A stretch of DNA of 64,000 nucleotides from [Clostridium] aminophilum DSM 10710 (GCF_000711825.1 NZ_JONJ01000001.1:310001-374000), one strand, 5' to 3'. Shown: positions 34,039 to 43,624, counted from the stretch's first letter. Numbers and translations: made by a program. Notes: a model not told the origin generated them from the sequence alone.

Positions 34039-34107
34039 GCTCAAGCAGACAAGCTTGCTTGTCTATTTGAGCCGTCAATCAAAGTTTGAAAGTTTACTTT
34101 CAAACTT
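34039..34107. promoter_or_regulatory. Two hairpins between the copper genes
   Basis: One hairpin is GCTCAA..AGACAAG-CTTG-CTTGTCT..TTGAGC (34039-34072, with a small internal loop). The other is AAGTTTGAAAG-TTTA-CTTTCAAACTT (34082-34107, a perfect 11-bp stem). Both lie in the leader of the lipoprotein gene and could set its expression relative to the upstream gene. Confidence 0.55.
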
Positions 34108-34128
34108 ATTCACCTCTTTATCAAATCT

Positions 34129-35475
34129 TTATTCTTTAATTACATTTATTTGCCCATTAATCATTCCCATCCAGCAGGTATATGGAATGGTTCCGGGATT
34201 CAATGGCATAAACTCGATGATATTTTCTCCGGGAGTAAAATCATGAGAAATACCGTATTCGCTCAGAATCATTCTGTAATTGCAACCATTGATTACCTCT
34301 TCGGAAACAGAGATCACCCACTTTACCGGGATGCCGCTATATACGGTTATTTCAGGATATCCCCCAAAATCGAGATCACTGTAAACGATCTGCTCATCTC
34401 CTTTTTCGGAAATAACAGCTACGTTTTTTATATTTCCGGACGTTTCCGCAAATGATCCTACAATGATGGAATTGATCCCAGCAAGACTTCCTCCCTGTGT
34501 AAACATCGCCAGTCCCAGGACCACAACCAACACGGCGCCGGTGTTCATCACGATCTTTGAATGTCGTTTGCCGATAGTTGATATAAATGATCCTAATCCA
34601 AGCATTAAGGGAACGGTCCCAAGGCTAAACATCAGCATGGACATTGCCCCCGCCACCGGATTTCCGGTTCCAAGCGCAACTATCTGCATCGACTGCATAG
34701 GTCCACATGGCATAAATCCGTTTAAGAGTCCTATAAAAAAGGACCCGTTGGCCTTTTGCCTGATCCGGCCGATCCTTAATCCCGCCGTGACAGGAAGACG
34801 GATCTGAAATCTTCGAAATCCGGGAATAACATCAAGCATACGGATTCCCATCACAGCCATGAAAGCTCCGGCAATCAGTTTCAGGATTCCCTGCAACAGA
34901 ACCGGTATTCCCGTACCCGTTCCGCCCGTTGCGAGCATTCCGACGAACCCTAAAACACCCCCGATCGCAGTGTACGATGTTATGCGGCCTGCATTGTACA
35001 ATAACGATCCCAAGATCATTTTGGAGGAGTCCGTGTTCCGTATGCTTTGCGCCAGATTTATTCCTCCACACATCGCAACACAATGAATCGAAGTCAGCAT
35101 ACCCACTACAAAGAGCATCCCGTACCCCATCTCCGAATCTGCCAGCCTTGAAGGCACAAACATATTAAGCATTCCGGATTGCTGAAGCAAAACATATAGT
35201 ATTCCAATGGTTGCCAGTATTCCGGCATTCCGCAGAATAACTGTTTTTTTCTCTTTCTTATGATGTATTACGCTGTAACCAAGTTCTTCGATAATTCTTT
35301 CTATTTTGCTTAAGTTTATTATCTGAGGCCGGTAACATATTTCCGCTTCACCATGCCGGAATGAGACATGAGCTTCCATGATTCCATCCGTCTTAATTAG
35401 CGTTTGCTCAATTCGTTTTTGACAATTGGTGCAGGTCATCCCATCAATGGTCAAAACCTTTCGTCGATTGGTCAT
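34129..35475 (-). CDS. HMA domain - SafE/DsbD-like membrane domain - cupredoxin-like protein
   Basis: 448 residues in three parts. An N-terminal heavy-metal-associated domain has the metal site GMTCTNC (Cys15, Cys18). Six or more membrane helices of the SafE/DsbD type carry the paired cysteines HCVAMCGG and FMPCGPMQ. A C-terminal domain resembles cupredoxin_1, with NGCNYRMILSEYGISHDFTPG and PYTCWMGM as probable copper ligands. The protein most likely moves or passes on copper across the membrane, possibly with the lipoprotein encoded downstream. Two CsoR-like palindromes 40-100 bases upstream imply induction by copper. Confidence 0.9.
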   Translation of the reverse strand: MTNRRKVLTIDGMTCTNCQKRIEQTLIKTDGIMEAHVSFRHGEAEICYRPQIINLSKIERIIEELGYSVIHHKKEKKTVILRNAGILATIGILYVLLQQSGMLNMFVPSRLADSEMGYGMLFVVGMLTSIHCVAMCGGINLAQSIRNTDSSKMILGSLLYNAGRITSYTAIGGVLGFVGMLATGGTGTGIPVLLQGILKLIAGAFMAVMGIRMLDVIPGFRRFQIRLPVTAGLRIGRIRQKANGSFFIGLLNGFMPCGPMQSMQIVALGTGNPVAGAMSMLMFSLGTVPLMLGLGSFISTIGKRHSKIVMNTGAVLVVVLGLAMFTQGGSLAGINSIIVGSFAETSGNIKNVAVISEKGDEQIVYSDLDFGGYPEITVYSGIPVKWVISVSEEVINGCNYRMILSEYGISHDFTPGENIIEFMPLNPGTIPYTCWMGMINGQINVIKE

Positions 35476-35517
35476 TTTTGATTCCTAATTATTTTTGCAA
35501 TTCCACTTCTTCGTTCT

Positions 35518-35538
35518 AAATACCCCGTAGGGGTATTT
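35518..35538. promoter_or_regulatory. CsoR-like operator 1
   Basis: AAATACCCC-GTA-GGGGTATTT is a perfect inverted repeat 43 bases before the HMA/SafE start codon. It closely resembles the G/C-tract palindromes (ATACCC...GGGTAT) bound by the copper repressor CsoR. No csoR gene lies in the window. Confidence 0.75.
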
Positions 35539-35551
35539 TATTTCAATCACT

Positions 35552-35572
35552 ATATACCCTATCGGGGTATAT
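35552..35572. promoter_or_regulatory. CsoR-like operator 2
   Basis: ATATACCC-TATC-GGGGTATAT is a second near-perfect copy of the same palindrome, centred 34 bases from the first. The pair probably frames the promoter. Confidence 0.75.
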
Positions 35573-35624
35573 GTCAATTGGATTTTACAAATTTCTATTT
35601 TGCATGGTTAAACATAACCAAAAT

Positions 35625-35660
35625 AAGACTCAAACCTCCAATACAGGAAGTTTGAGTCTT
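35625..35660 (-). terminator. Terminator of the phosphoglucomutase gene
   Basis: The stem AAGACTCAAAC / GTTTGAGTCTT (perfect, 14-base loop) is followed on the minus strand by ATTTTGG, about 70 bases after the stop codon. Confidence 0.75.
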
Positions 35661-35730
35661 TTCTCATCATTTATTCATTTTTCAGGCATTCCATCTTTAT
35701 GCCGGCATTTTTGTCTCAATCCATCCCGGA

Positions 35731-37467
35731 TCAGTCGATGGCTTTCACGATCTTCTCGCAGGCTGCGCCGAGACTCTTTGACTTCTCTGCCGCATCTTCG
35801 AGAGATGCTCCCTTTACGCCGTAATAGAACTTGATCTTCGGCTCGGTTCCGGACGGTCTGACGCAAACCCATGCGTTATTCTCCAGATCGTAATAGAGAA
35901 CGTTGGACTTCGGAAGGCCGGTGGGCTTGACTTCTCCGGTCGCGGTGTCGCGAATCGTGTCGAGCTGATAGTCTCTTGCGGAGAGGACCTTAAAGCCGTC
36001 AAACTCTGCCGGAGCAGCGCCGCGGAGCGTATCCATGATGCGCTTCATCTTAGCCTGTCCTTCAATTCCCTCAAACTCCAGCGATACGACCGCATCGGTG
36101 TAATAACCGTACTTCTCATACATATCCAGCATCGCATCCCACAGCGTCTTGCCCTGCTTCTTATAATATGCCGCTGCCTCACAGAGAGCCGCTACTGCGG
36201 ATACCGCATCCTTATCGCGGGCATACGGTCCGATCAGGCAGCCGTAACTCTCTTCCATGCCGAACATATAGTGGCCGTCTCCGGTTGTCTCCTCCTTCAG
36301 GATCTGCTTTCCGATCCACTTAAAACCGGTCAGGCACTCGATCAGACGGCAGCCGTAATTCTTTGCAACCGCATCGACCAGATTCGTGGTAACGATGGAT
36401 TTCACCACCTCACCGTCTGCCGGAATGAGTCCCTTCTCCTTCTTCTGGCTCAGCACATACTCACAGATGAGGGAGCCGGACATGTTGCCGGTCAAAGCGT
36501 GATACTCGCCGGTCTTCGCGTCTTTTACGTAAACACCGAGACGGTCCGCATCCGGATCGGTTGCCAGAACCAGATCCGCATTTTTCTCTTCCGCCAGTTT
36601 CAGTGCCAGTGTAAACGCCTCTCTGCTCTCCGGGTTCGGATACGGAGTGGTCGGGAAATCGCCGTCCGGATTCTCCTGCTCCGGTACAACGTAGAGATTC
36701 TTAAATCCAAGTTCTGTGATCACACGGCGAACCGGAATGTTGCCGGTTCCGTTGAACGGTGTGTACACAATGCTGATCTGATCCGCCATCTCGCGGATGA
36801 CATCCATGTTGGCAACCTGGTCTTCCACACAGGCAATGTACTTGTCGTCCATCTCTTTGCCGAGGATGATGTAAAGGCCTTTTGCCTTCGCCTCGTCCGC
36901 GCTCATGGTCTTGACGGAAGAGAGATCTTCGATTCCAAGAACTTCTTTCGTCACACCCTCGTCGTGCGGCGGTGTGAACTGCGCGCCGTCTTCCCAGTAA
37001 ACCTTATATCCGTTGTATTTTCCCGGATTGTGGCTGGCGGTAATGTTGATGCCGGCAATGCAGCCCAGCTCGCGGACCGCAAAGGAAAGCTCCGGTGTCG
37101 GGCGAAGGGATTCAAAGCGGTACGCCTTGATGCCGTTCGCCGCCAGCGTTCTGGCGCACTCATCCGAAAATTCCGGGGACATATGGCGGGAATCATATGC
37201 GATTGCAACGCCCTTATCCTGTCCGCCCTGGGAAATGATGTAATTCGCCAGTCCCTGTGTCGCTCTGCGGACGGTATATACATTCATGCGGTTGATGCCC
37301 GCGCCGAGGATTCCGCGAAGTCCGGCGGTGCCGAATTCCAGGTCTTTATAGAATCTCTCCTCGATCTCCTTCGGATCATCAGCAATGGCCTTCAGCTCTT
37401 CCTTGGTTTTCTCATCAAAATAAGGGTTGTCCAGCCACTCCTGATAGATCTTCATGTAATCTTTCAT
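35731..37467 (-). CDS. pgcA: Alpha-phosphoglucomutase / phosphomannomutase family
   Basis: 578 residues from the ATG behind GTAGGAGGAC. It interconverts glucose 1-phosphate and glucose 6-phosphate through a phosphoserine. The catalytic Ser145 is in NITASHNPGKYNGYK. The metal loop DPDADRLGVY, the sugar-binding GMEESYGCLIG and the phosphate-binding RPSGTEPKIKFYYG follow in the expected order. The length matches the B. subtilis PgcA type (about 580) rather than the shorter GlmM or ManB forms. It feeds glycogen, cell-wall and UDP-glucose synthesis. It appears to be transcribed alone. Confidence 0.94.
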   Translation of the reverse strand: MKDYMKIYQEWLDNPYFDEKTKEELKAIADDPKEIEERFYKDLEFGTAGLRGILGAGINRMNVYTVRRATQGLANYIISQGGQDKGVAIAYDSRHMSPEFSDECARTLAANGIKAYRFESLRPTPELSFAVRELGCIAGINITASHNPGKYNGYKVYWEDGAQFTPPHDEGVTKEVLGIEDLSSVKTMSADEAKAKGLYIILGKEMDDKYIACVEDQVANMDVIREMADQISIVYTPFNGTGNIPVRRVITELGFKNLYVVPEQENPDGDFPTTPYPNPESREAFTLALKLAEEKNADLVLATDPDADRLGVYVKDAKTGEYHALTGNMSGSLICEYVLSQKKEKGLIPADGEVVKSIVTTNLVDAVAKNYGCRLIECLTGFKWIGKQILKEETTGDGHYMFGMEESYGCLIGPYARDKDAVSAVAALCEAAAYYKKQGKTLWDAMLDMYEKYGYYTDAVVSLEFEGIEGQAKMKRIMDTLRGAAPAEFDGFKVLSARDYQLDTIRDTATGEVKPTGLPKSNVLYYDLENNAWVCVRPSGTEPKIKFYYGVKGASLEDAAEKSKSLGAACEKIVKAID

Positions 37468-37650
37468 AATTCCTGCTGTCCTCCTACAATATTGTCTTTC
37501 ACTTACCGGTTTCGCGGCTTCACTAATCTGCCAAAGCCTGCGGAAACCCCTCAAATCGTATGACTATATTATATTTATTTTGTGAGTTTTATTCAATACT
37601 TGACACGTGTGCGGAATTTCGGACAGTCCCCTTGAATAAAGTCCGCGGAG

Positions 37651-37722
37651 CTCCGTAAGGTGACATCTCCCTTTCAACGGCATGCGCATCCTCGCGGAGC
37701 GCTTCTGCGTCATAGAAAAAAT
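37651..37722. repeat. Dispersed intergenic repeat, copy 3
   Basis: CTCCGTAAGGTGACAT, then TTTCAACGGCATGCGC, ATCCTCGCGGAGCG and CTTCTGCGTCATAGAAAA. This is the cleanest copy and serves as the reference for the family. It lies between pgcA and cca. Confidence 0.7.
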
Positions 37723-37755
37723 CGGGGAACATTCCTACTGACACAAAAACAGCCG

Positions 37756-39093
37756 TCACTCTGCCGTTTCATCATCCAGCATTCTCAGAAGCTTCTCTTT
37801 TTCATTCTCCGCCGGATCCCGCAGAACTTTCTCAAACATTTCCGCCAGAATCCGGCCCAGCTCCGGCCCCGGCTTTACACCCTTTTGGATCAGGTCCTGA
37901 CCGGTCACAGCCATCGTCTTTAAGGAGACGCAGTCCCCTCTCTTCCGGATCTTATCCACAAGAGCCGCCGCGTCATCCACCATTTTCCCCCGATCCGGGT
38001 CCAGCGTGTGGATAAGAAGAAACAGACGGTCGAGAAGCTCCGGCGAAATCTCACTCATGAACTTCCGTGCAAGGTACTCTTTCTCCTTCGATTCCGCCAT
38101 ATTCTTATGTTCCGCCTGACTCACGAAATCGGTGTCCCAGTCAAAACGGTCAGTGAAATGTCCCACCAGTGTCTTTACACTGCGGATGGTGTCATTGTCC
38201 AGCTTCATCTCACGGAGAATCTGAACCGCGGTTTTGTCCTCCAGTTCTGCAAGAAGAGCCGCCCAGCGCACCGCTTTTTCCTGCGGGAGCGCGGCTGCCC
38301 GCTCAAGACGTGCGTAAAGAGATCGAACCATGCTTTTTCCGGAAACTGCGGTATTTCCGCCATGTCCCGTGCCCGTGAAATTGCTTTCCTCTTCAAAAAT
38401 ACGGCCAAACGTCTTTGAAATGAATGGCGTCATTCCCGTCTTCTCCACCAGCATCACCCGTTCCGGATGCGCGGAGAGAAGTGTTTTCGTCAATTCCACC
38501 TGAATCCGCTCCGCGCTGACATTTTTCAGATTCGGCGCAATCACCGAGAGCGCGTTCCACGTCTCTTCCTCAATCTCAAATCCGAGCTGTGCGGAGAAAC
38601 GCACGGCACGGAGAATGCGGAGAGCGTCCTCCGTAAACCGCTCCATCGCATTGCCCACGCATCGGATCACATGGTTCTTTAGATCGTCCATTCCGCCGAA
38701 CTCGTCGACGATTCCGGTCTCCTCGCTGTAGGCCATCGCGTTGATGGTGAAATCGCGGCGGCGAAGATCCTCCTTCAAATCGGACGTAAACTCCACGCTG
38801 TCCGGATGTCTTCCGTCCGCATAGGTTCCGTCGATCCGGTAGGTCGTGATCTCGTAACCGACATGATTTTTCATCACGGTCACGGTTCCGTGCTGGAGCC
38901 CGGTGTCAATGGTCTTCGGGAAGATTCTCTTCGTTTCCTCCGGTTTGGCGCTTGTTGTGATGTCCCAGTCGTTCGGCTCTTTTCCGAGAAGCGCGTCCCG
39001 GACGCAGCCGCCCACCGCGTAGGCCTCAAAGCCGGCCGACCGCATTTTTCCAAGAATCCATGCGACATCCGCCGGTATCTGTATCTTAATCAT
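37756..39093 (-). CDS. cca: CCA tRNA nucleotidyltransferase
   Basis: 445 residues. It adds or repairs the 3' CCA of tRNAs. The class II head domain is clear: YAVGGCVRDALLGKEPNDWD with the catalytic Asp pair, RRRDFTINAMAYSEETG, and IRCVGNAMERFTEDALRILR as the nucleotide-selecting motif. The C-terminal half has an HD-like helical body, but the usual HD motif is weak. There is a ribosome site (CAGGAG) some 12 bases before the ATG. It probably forms its own unit. Confidence 0.95.
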   Translation of the reverse strand: MIKIQIPADVAWILGKMRSAGFEAYAVGGCVRDALLGKEPNDWDITTSAKPEETKRIFPKTIDTGLQHGTVTVMKNHVGYEITTYRIDGTYADGRHPDSVEFTSDLKEDLRRRDFTINAMAYSEETGIVDEFGGMDDLKNHVIRCVGNAMERFTEDALRILRAVRFSAQLGFEIEEETWNALSVIAPNLKNVSAERIQVELTKTLLSAHPERVMLVEKTGMTPFISKTFGRIFEEESNFTGTGHGGNTAVSGKSMVRSLYARLERAAALPQEKAVRWAALLAELEDKTAVQILREMKLDNDTIRSVKTLVGHFTDRFDWDTDFVSQAEHKNMAESKEKEYLARKFMSEISPELLDRLFLLIHTLDPDRGKMVDDAAALVDKIRKRGDCVSLKTMAVTGQDLIQKGVKPGPELGRILAEMFEKVLRDPAENEKEKLLRMLDDETAE

Positions 39094-39198
39094 CTGTGAT
39101 GTGTTTCTCCTGTTTCTTCTAAAATCTAAGACTCATAAAACCGTGACGTATCCTTTACGAACCAACGATTTGAAATATGCTCCGCGATACTGAAAAGT

Positions 39199-39225
39199 CT
39201 TCTATGATTCAGTTTATCATAGAAG
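39199..39225 (-). terminator. Hairpin after the trpF homologue
   Basis: CTTCTATGAT / ATCATAGAAG (perfect, seven-base loop) lies about 45 bases after the stop of the gene at 39270-39938, between it and cca. Confidence 0.55.
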
Positions 39226-39269
39226 GTCTTATCACGTCACTCGCACGTCAGGCAACCGTCATGGATTTC

Positions 39270-39938
39270 TTAAGTTCTCCTATAATCCATCTCTGCTCGT
39301 TTTGCATTGGTGATAAAGCCATATACTTTATCCCAATTCTTATTTCCGTCTGTTTCCACGCCGGAGTTTACGTCAACCGCATAAGGTCTCACCTTCATAA
39401 CCGCGTCATAAACATTCTGATCCGTAAGACCGCCGGCTAGCATAACCGGGATATTCATTTCATCCACAATTTCCCTGCTGATATTCCAATCGTGAACCTT
39501 GCCGGTTCCGCCCAGTCTCTCCGCCGTCCTTGAGTCAAGCAAAAGGGCATCTGCCACCTTTTCAAAAGAATGTGCCATCGCTATGGTTCCGGTTCTATCC
39601 CCGTCGATAACGTGAACCGCCTTGATCATCTTAACCGTAGGCAGTTCTTTTTTGCAGACCGCTACCTCTTCCGGGCTGATATAATCATGAATCTGGAGTG
39701 TTGTCACCCCGAGGAATCTGCACAGATCGATAATCTTTTTCACGTCCTGAAGATGGGTAACCGCCACGGTTGAAACAAAAGGCGGTATTTTATCGATGAT
39801 TCTTTTCGCATCCTCCACCTCGATTTTGTCCTCGGCAAGATGCGTTATTCCAACCAGAAATCCCAATGCATCCGCGCCGCAGTCAAGTGCAATTTTCGCA
39901 TTATCCCAGGTATTTATTCCGCAAATCTTTGCTCTCAT
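39270..39938 (-). CDS. Phosphoribosylanthranilate isomerase-like protein (TrpF family)
   Basis: 222 residues of a TIM-barrel fold. It begins with KICGIN, the usual TrpF opening with the catalytic Cys. It keeps the TrpF-like LLDSRTAERLGGTGKVHDW (Asp of the active site, then a G-T-G-x-x-x-W pattern) and PVMLAGGLTDQNVYDAVMKV with VDVNSGVE at the end. TrpF isomerises phosphoribosylanthranilate in tryptophan synthesis, but no other trp gene is nearby, and several side motifs differ from canonical TrpF. It may serve a different phosphoribosyl substrate. GGGAGGA precedes the start. Confidence 0.8.
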   Translation of the reverse strand: MRAKICGINTWDNAKIALDCGADALGFLVGITHLAEDKIEVEDAKRIIDKIPPFVSTVAVTHLQDVKKIIDLCRFLGVTTLQIHDYISPEEVAVCKKELPTVKMIKAVHVIDGDRTGTIAMAHSFEKVADALLLDSRTAERLGGTGKVHDWNISREIVDEMNIPVMLAGGLTDQNVYDAVMKVRPYAVDVNSGVETDGNKNWDKVYGFITNAKRAEMDYRRT

Positions 39939-40000
39939 TGTGATTCCTCCCGCTTACCGGACAAACTGAAAAAACAATGTATATTATACAAATATAGCAC

Positions 40001-40039
40001 AAAAATCGGCATAGCCGGATACTTCCAGCTATGCCGATT
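40001..40039 (-). terminator. Rho-independent terminator of proS
   Basis: The perfect 12-bp stem AATCGGCATAGC / GCTATGCCGATT is followed on the minus strand by a T-tract, about 65 bases after the proS stop. Confidence 0.88.
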
Positions 40040-40103
40040 CTGTTCCGTACAAATATTCCTGTCAGAGAAATGCTAATAGAATCGCAGTTATCGTAATCTA
40101 TTA

Positions 40104-41534
40104 TTAGTACGCCTTGCCCCAGTAAACCATCTTCACTGCCGGCTTACCGCAGACAACGCAGGTATCCGCGATCTTCTCCTGCGCGAACGGCATACAGCGG
40201 CTGGTTACGCCCGGCTCTTCCTTCAGCTTGTCCTCGCACTCGCGGCATCCGCACCACATCGCACGGATGAAGCCCGGCTTGTTGTCGGCGATTTCCTTCA
40301 TTTCCTCGAAGCTGTGCGCGTCGTAGGTCATTTCCCTCTGACGCTCCAGCGCTCTGTTGAAGAGATCCTTCTGGATGGTTTCCAGCATCTCGGCAACCTT
40401 TGCCTCCAGCTCGTCCATGGAAACGGTGATCTTCTCGTGAGTGTCACGGCGAACCAGAACTGCCTGACCGTTCTCGCAGTCTCTCGGTCCGATCTCGACT
40501 CTCAGCGGAATTCCGCGCATCTCACAGTCTGCGAACTTGTAGCCCGGGCTGCGGTCGGAATCATCCACTTTCACGCGGAAATTGGAAAGAACTTCCTCGA
40601 TCTTCTTCATGCCTTCCTGAACTTCCGGATTGGTCTGGCGGATCGGAACCACCATAACCTGAATCGGAGCTACCTTCGGCGGAAGGATCAGTCCGTCGTT
40701 GTCGCCGTGAACCATGATGATCGCGCCGATCAGACGGGTGGTCATGCCCCAGGAAGTCTGGTGAACATATTTCAGCTTGTTGTCCTTATCCAGATACTGG
40801 ATGCCGAATGCCTTCGCAAAGCCATCGCCGAAGTTATGGGATGTTCCGCACTGAAGCGCTTTACCGTCGTGCATCAGCGCCTCAATGGTGTAGGTCGCCT
40901 CTGCGCCGGCAAATTTCTCCTTCTCGGTCTTCTGACCGCGGACAACCGGGATCGCAAGGTAATCCTCTGCGAAATCCGCATACAGATTCAGCATCTGCTC
41001 GGTTCTCTCCTCTGCCTGCTCTGCGGTTGCGTGAGCGGTGTGGCCCTCCTGCCATAAGAACTCTCTGGTTCTCAGGAACGGTCTTGTGGTCTTCTCCCAG
41101 CGGACTACGGAGCACCACTGATTGTATACTTTCGGAAGATCACGGTAAGACTGAACATCCTTCTTGTAGAAATCACAGAACAGTGTCTCCGAAGTCGGTC
41201 TTACACACATTCTCTCCTCGAGACGGTCAAGTCCGCCGTGTGTAACCCATGCAACCTCCGGTGCAAATCCCTCAACGTGGTCCTTCTCTTTCTGAAGAAG
41301 GCTCTCCGGGATCATGCACGGCATGTACACGTTCTGAACTCCGGTCTTCTTAAATCTGCGATCCAGCTCTCCCTGAATGCTCTCCCAGATCGCATAGCCG
41401 TACGGCTTGATTGCCATGAATCCCTTAACGCTGGTGTACTCGGTCAGCTCCGCCTTGCGGACAACGTCGGTATACCACTGCGCAAAGTCAACATCCATGG
41501 ATGTTACTGCTTCTACAAGTTTCTTGTCGTTAGC
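40104..41534 (-). CDS. proS: Prolyl-tRNA synthetase (short, archaeal/eukaryal type)
   Basis: 476 residues from the ATG behind AGGAAGGAAAA. It charges tRNA-Pro with proline. Class II motifs are present: [53 protein letters not shown] (motif 2) and [20 protein letters not shown] (motif 3). It lacks the editing insertion of the longer bacterial form and has the C-terminal zinc-type end (CGCREC...[18 protein letters not shown]) of the ProS type 3 family, ending in the conserved Tyr. No T-box leader is visible in the 300 bases upstream. Confidence 0.96.
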   Translation of the reverse strand, partial: ANDKKLVEAVTSMDVDFAQWYTDVVRKAELTEYTSVKGFMAIKPYGYAIWESIQGELDRRFKKTGVQNVYMPCMIPESLLQKEKDHVEGFAPEVAWVTHGGLDRLEERMCVRPTSETLFCDFYKKDVQSYRDLPKVYNQWCSVVRWEKTTRPFLRTREFLWQEGHTAHATAEQAEERTEQMLNLYADFAEDYLAIPVVRGQKTEKEKFAGAEATYTIEALMHDGKALQCGTSHNFGDGFAKAFGIQYLDKDNKLKYVHQTSWGMTTRLIGAIIMVHGDNDGLILPPKVAPIQVMVVPIRQTNPEVQEGMKKIEEVLSNFRVKVDDSDRSPGYKFADCEMRGIPLRVEIGPRDCENGQAVLVRRDTHEKITVSMDELEAKVAEMLETIQKDLFNRALERQREMTYDAHSFEEMKEIADNKPGFIRAMWCGCRECEDKLKEEPGVTSRCMPFAQEKIADTCVVCGKPAVKMVYWGKAY

Positions 41535-41849
41535 CATGATAATTTTCCTTCCTGTGAAAACCGCCCGGTGCACCATGCACTGTGCGTTTTTATCATATGT
41601 ATTTCTGCTGCCGCCAATGCCGCATACCGCGGACAGACAGCATTTTGAGTTTACGCCGCAAGGCCCGTTTTGTCAATGATTATGCGGGTTTTCGCTTTTT
41701 TTCTTCCGTCATCCGGCGCCGGTTCTGACATCGTTTGCCAGTTTCTTTTTCTGCCGGCCAGCGCCGGTTCTGACGCCGATTACGGTTCCTCTTCCGCCAG
41801 TCCCTCGCCGGTTTCATTGATCAAAAAAACAGCAGGGAGAATCCGGAGG
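41535..41849. repeat. Gap before proS with a short direct repeat
   Basis: No gene is seen. GCGCCGGTTCTGAC occurs at 41716-41729 and again at 41761-41774, within longer imperfect repeats rich in TTTCTT and CCGGC. This region should also contain the proS promoter, but no clear boxes stand out. Confidence 0.5.
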
Positions 41850-42503
41850 TCATTGATTCGCCCCCGGGATCTCCGAATGACATCTCTTTAAAAATGCCCG
41901 CAGCATATGCGCGGTGAACCCCCAGATATCGTAAATCCTTCCATCCTTCTCCCAACGGTAGAACCAGATTGTCCGGCGGCTCGAACGCCACGGATAATTC
42001 CTTCCGCCCGGGATGCGGTCATACGGAAAACCTTCTGACGGAATCGTTGTCTGCTCCACATCCGCGCCGAGGGGCTCCTGCGCCAGAAGCCAGGACAGCG
42101 GCACGCGGAACACCTCTCCGACTTCATCTCCGGAAAATGTCCCCTCATAGTCATCGATCACCGCAAGGAAGGAGAAAATGTCGTCCCCCGAGATGGTCAC
42201 CATCTCATTCAGCGGTGCGATCACCCGGATCTGTTCGCGGCGCACGAGAAGTTCTTCCATCGTCTCCCGGACCGCGGCCTCCTCCGGAGTCTCTCCCGGC
42301 TCCATCGCACCGCCCGGAAAGCAGATCTCACCCGGCTGGCGGTCCAGATCCTCCGCCCTTTTTTCAAACAGCACGTCGTAATCTTCTCCGTTCTTTACCA
42401 GCGCAATCATGACCGCCGCATTGTGAATGCCGCCCCGGCCGAGCAGAACCGGTTCTTTTCCTGCCCAGGCCGACCGCATATGTTCAGTGATATCGTTTGT
42501 CAT
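41850..42503 (-). CDS. Nudix hydrolase, probable CoA pyrophosphatase
   Basis: 217 residues from the ATG behind ACAGGAGG. The Nudix box is complete: GGAMEPGETPEEAAVRETME followed by ELL. LDRQPGEICFPGG just before it is the marker of the UPF0035/NudL group that cleaves CoA or related dinucleotide compounds into phosphopantetheine and adenosine 3',5'-bisphosphate. Mg2+ is bound by the Glu residues of the box. It is followed on the same strand by no close partner. An RluA-type gene lies just upstream. Confidence 0.87.
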   Translation of the reverse strand: MTNDITEHMRSAWAGKEPVLLGRGGIHNAAVMIALVKNGEDYDVLFEKRAEDLDRQPGEICFPGGAMEPGETPEEAAVRETMEELLVRREQIRVIAPLNEMVTISGDDIFSFLAVIDDYEGTFSGDEVGEVFRVPLSWLLAQEPLGADVEQTTIPSEGFPYDRIPGGRNYPWRSSRRTIWFYRWEKDGRIYDIWGFTAHMLRAFLKRCHSEIPGANQ

Positions 42504-42630
42504 TTTCATCCTCCTGTAAGACACGAAACCGTCTTCCCCTTACCAACTGGCGTTTTTTCTGTCTGTTTCCTCTTTTTCTCCAGTATTTCCTGAAAAGGAT
42601 CCGGAAGACCTGCCCGCTTATTATCTAAAA

Positions 42631-43350
42631 TCAGTCTTTCTCCCGAAACAGCCGGAACACCTCTGCCTCCGGCTTCATGGAAAATGTCATCTGCTCTCCG
42701 GTCACCGGGTGCCGGAAGGACAGCTGCACGGAACAGAGTGCGGGATTCACGCCGCGTTTGTCCTGAAATGCGGGATTGTATTTCACATCTCCCCAGAGCG
42801 GCAGATTCCGGGATGCACACTGCACCCGGATCTGATGGTGCCGGCCGGTCAAAAGCTCGATCTCAAGAAGCGTAAGTTCCCGTCCGGATTCTTCCACTGC
42901 TGAACCCAGTACCTTATAATTCAGCACCGCTTTTTTCGCTTCTTCCACAGACTTATCCACAACGGATGTGGTATTGTTTTTTCCGTTTTTCAACAGATAA
43001 TCCACCCACTGCCCATGATTATCCACAGGTTTTCCACACACCACCGCATGATAGATCTTGCGAACCTCCCCCTTCTGAACCGCAGCACTCAAAACCGCTG
43101 CAGCCTTCTTCGTCTTTGCGTACACCATCACGCCGCTGACCTGCCGGTCCAGACGGTGGATAACTCCCACATAGGGCGGTGTCCGGCGTGTGGACGGAGT
43201 GGTTGATAATTGTGTGGATAACATCCGGTGATTTCGGATCAGGCTGACCATATCCTGTGCAAAACCTCTGGCCTCCTGTGATTCCACGCCGGCCGGCTTT
43301 TGAACCACAATGATATCCTCATCCTCATAAAAAATTTTAAGTTTTATCAT
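42631..43350 (-). CDS. RluA family pseudouridine synthase
   Basis: 239 residues from the ATG behind ACAAGGAGAT. The active site HRLDRQVSGVMVYAKT with the catalytic Asp is typical of RluA/RluC/RluD proteins. The RNA-binding end TGRHHQIRVQCASRNLPLWG is also canonical. It converts uridine to pseudouridine in rRNA or tRNA. The N-terminal S4 domain found in RluC/RluD is absent, so it belongs to the shorter RluA-like group, and the target cannot be named. Confidence 0.92.
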   Translation of the reverse strand: MIKLKIFYEDEDIIVVQKPAGVESQEARGFAQDMVSLIRNHRMLSTQLSTTPSTRRTPPYVGVIHRLDRQVSGVMVYAKTKKAAAVLSAAVQKGEVRKIYHAVVCGKPVDNHGQWVDYLLKNGKNNTTSVVDKSVEEAKKAVLNYKVLGSAVEESGRELTLLEIELLTGRHHQIRVQCASRNLPLWGDVKYNPAFQDKRGVNPALCSVQLSFRHPVTGEQMTFSMKPEAEVFRLFREKD

Positions 43351-43624
43351 CAAATCTCCTTGTATTCCTGTTTCGAATGAGATATAGTGTTCATACAAGT
43401 AGTTTTAATAACTACATGGTATTGTTATCAAGTCCATATTTTTGTATGTGGACTGACGGCAGATCCAACCGCACGTTTATCTGTCCTCTTAATTATAAAC
43501 ACAACATCCAATGCATTTCCGATGAAGCCATATACACCGATGATCCTGACGGCTATGGAACAACATCCGGCATGTTCGAAATGCATGGTTTTATTCACGC
43601 ACATTGCGCGGAAAGGAGTCCTCC

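Noticed and set aside
41535-41849. T-box leader before proS
   Set aside because: No T-box sequence, specifier loop or antiterminator pair could be found in this stretch.
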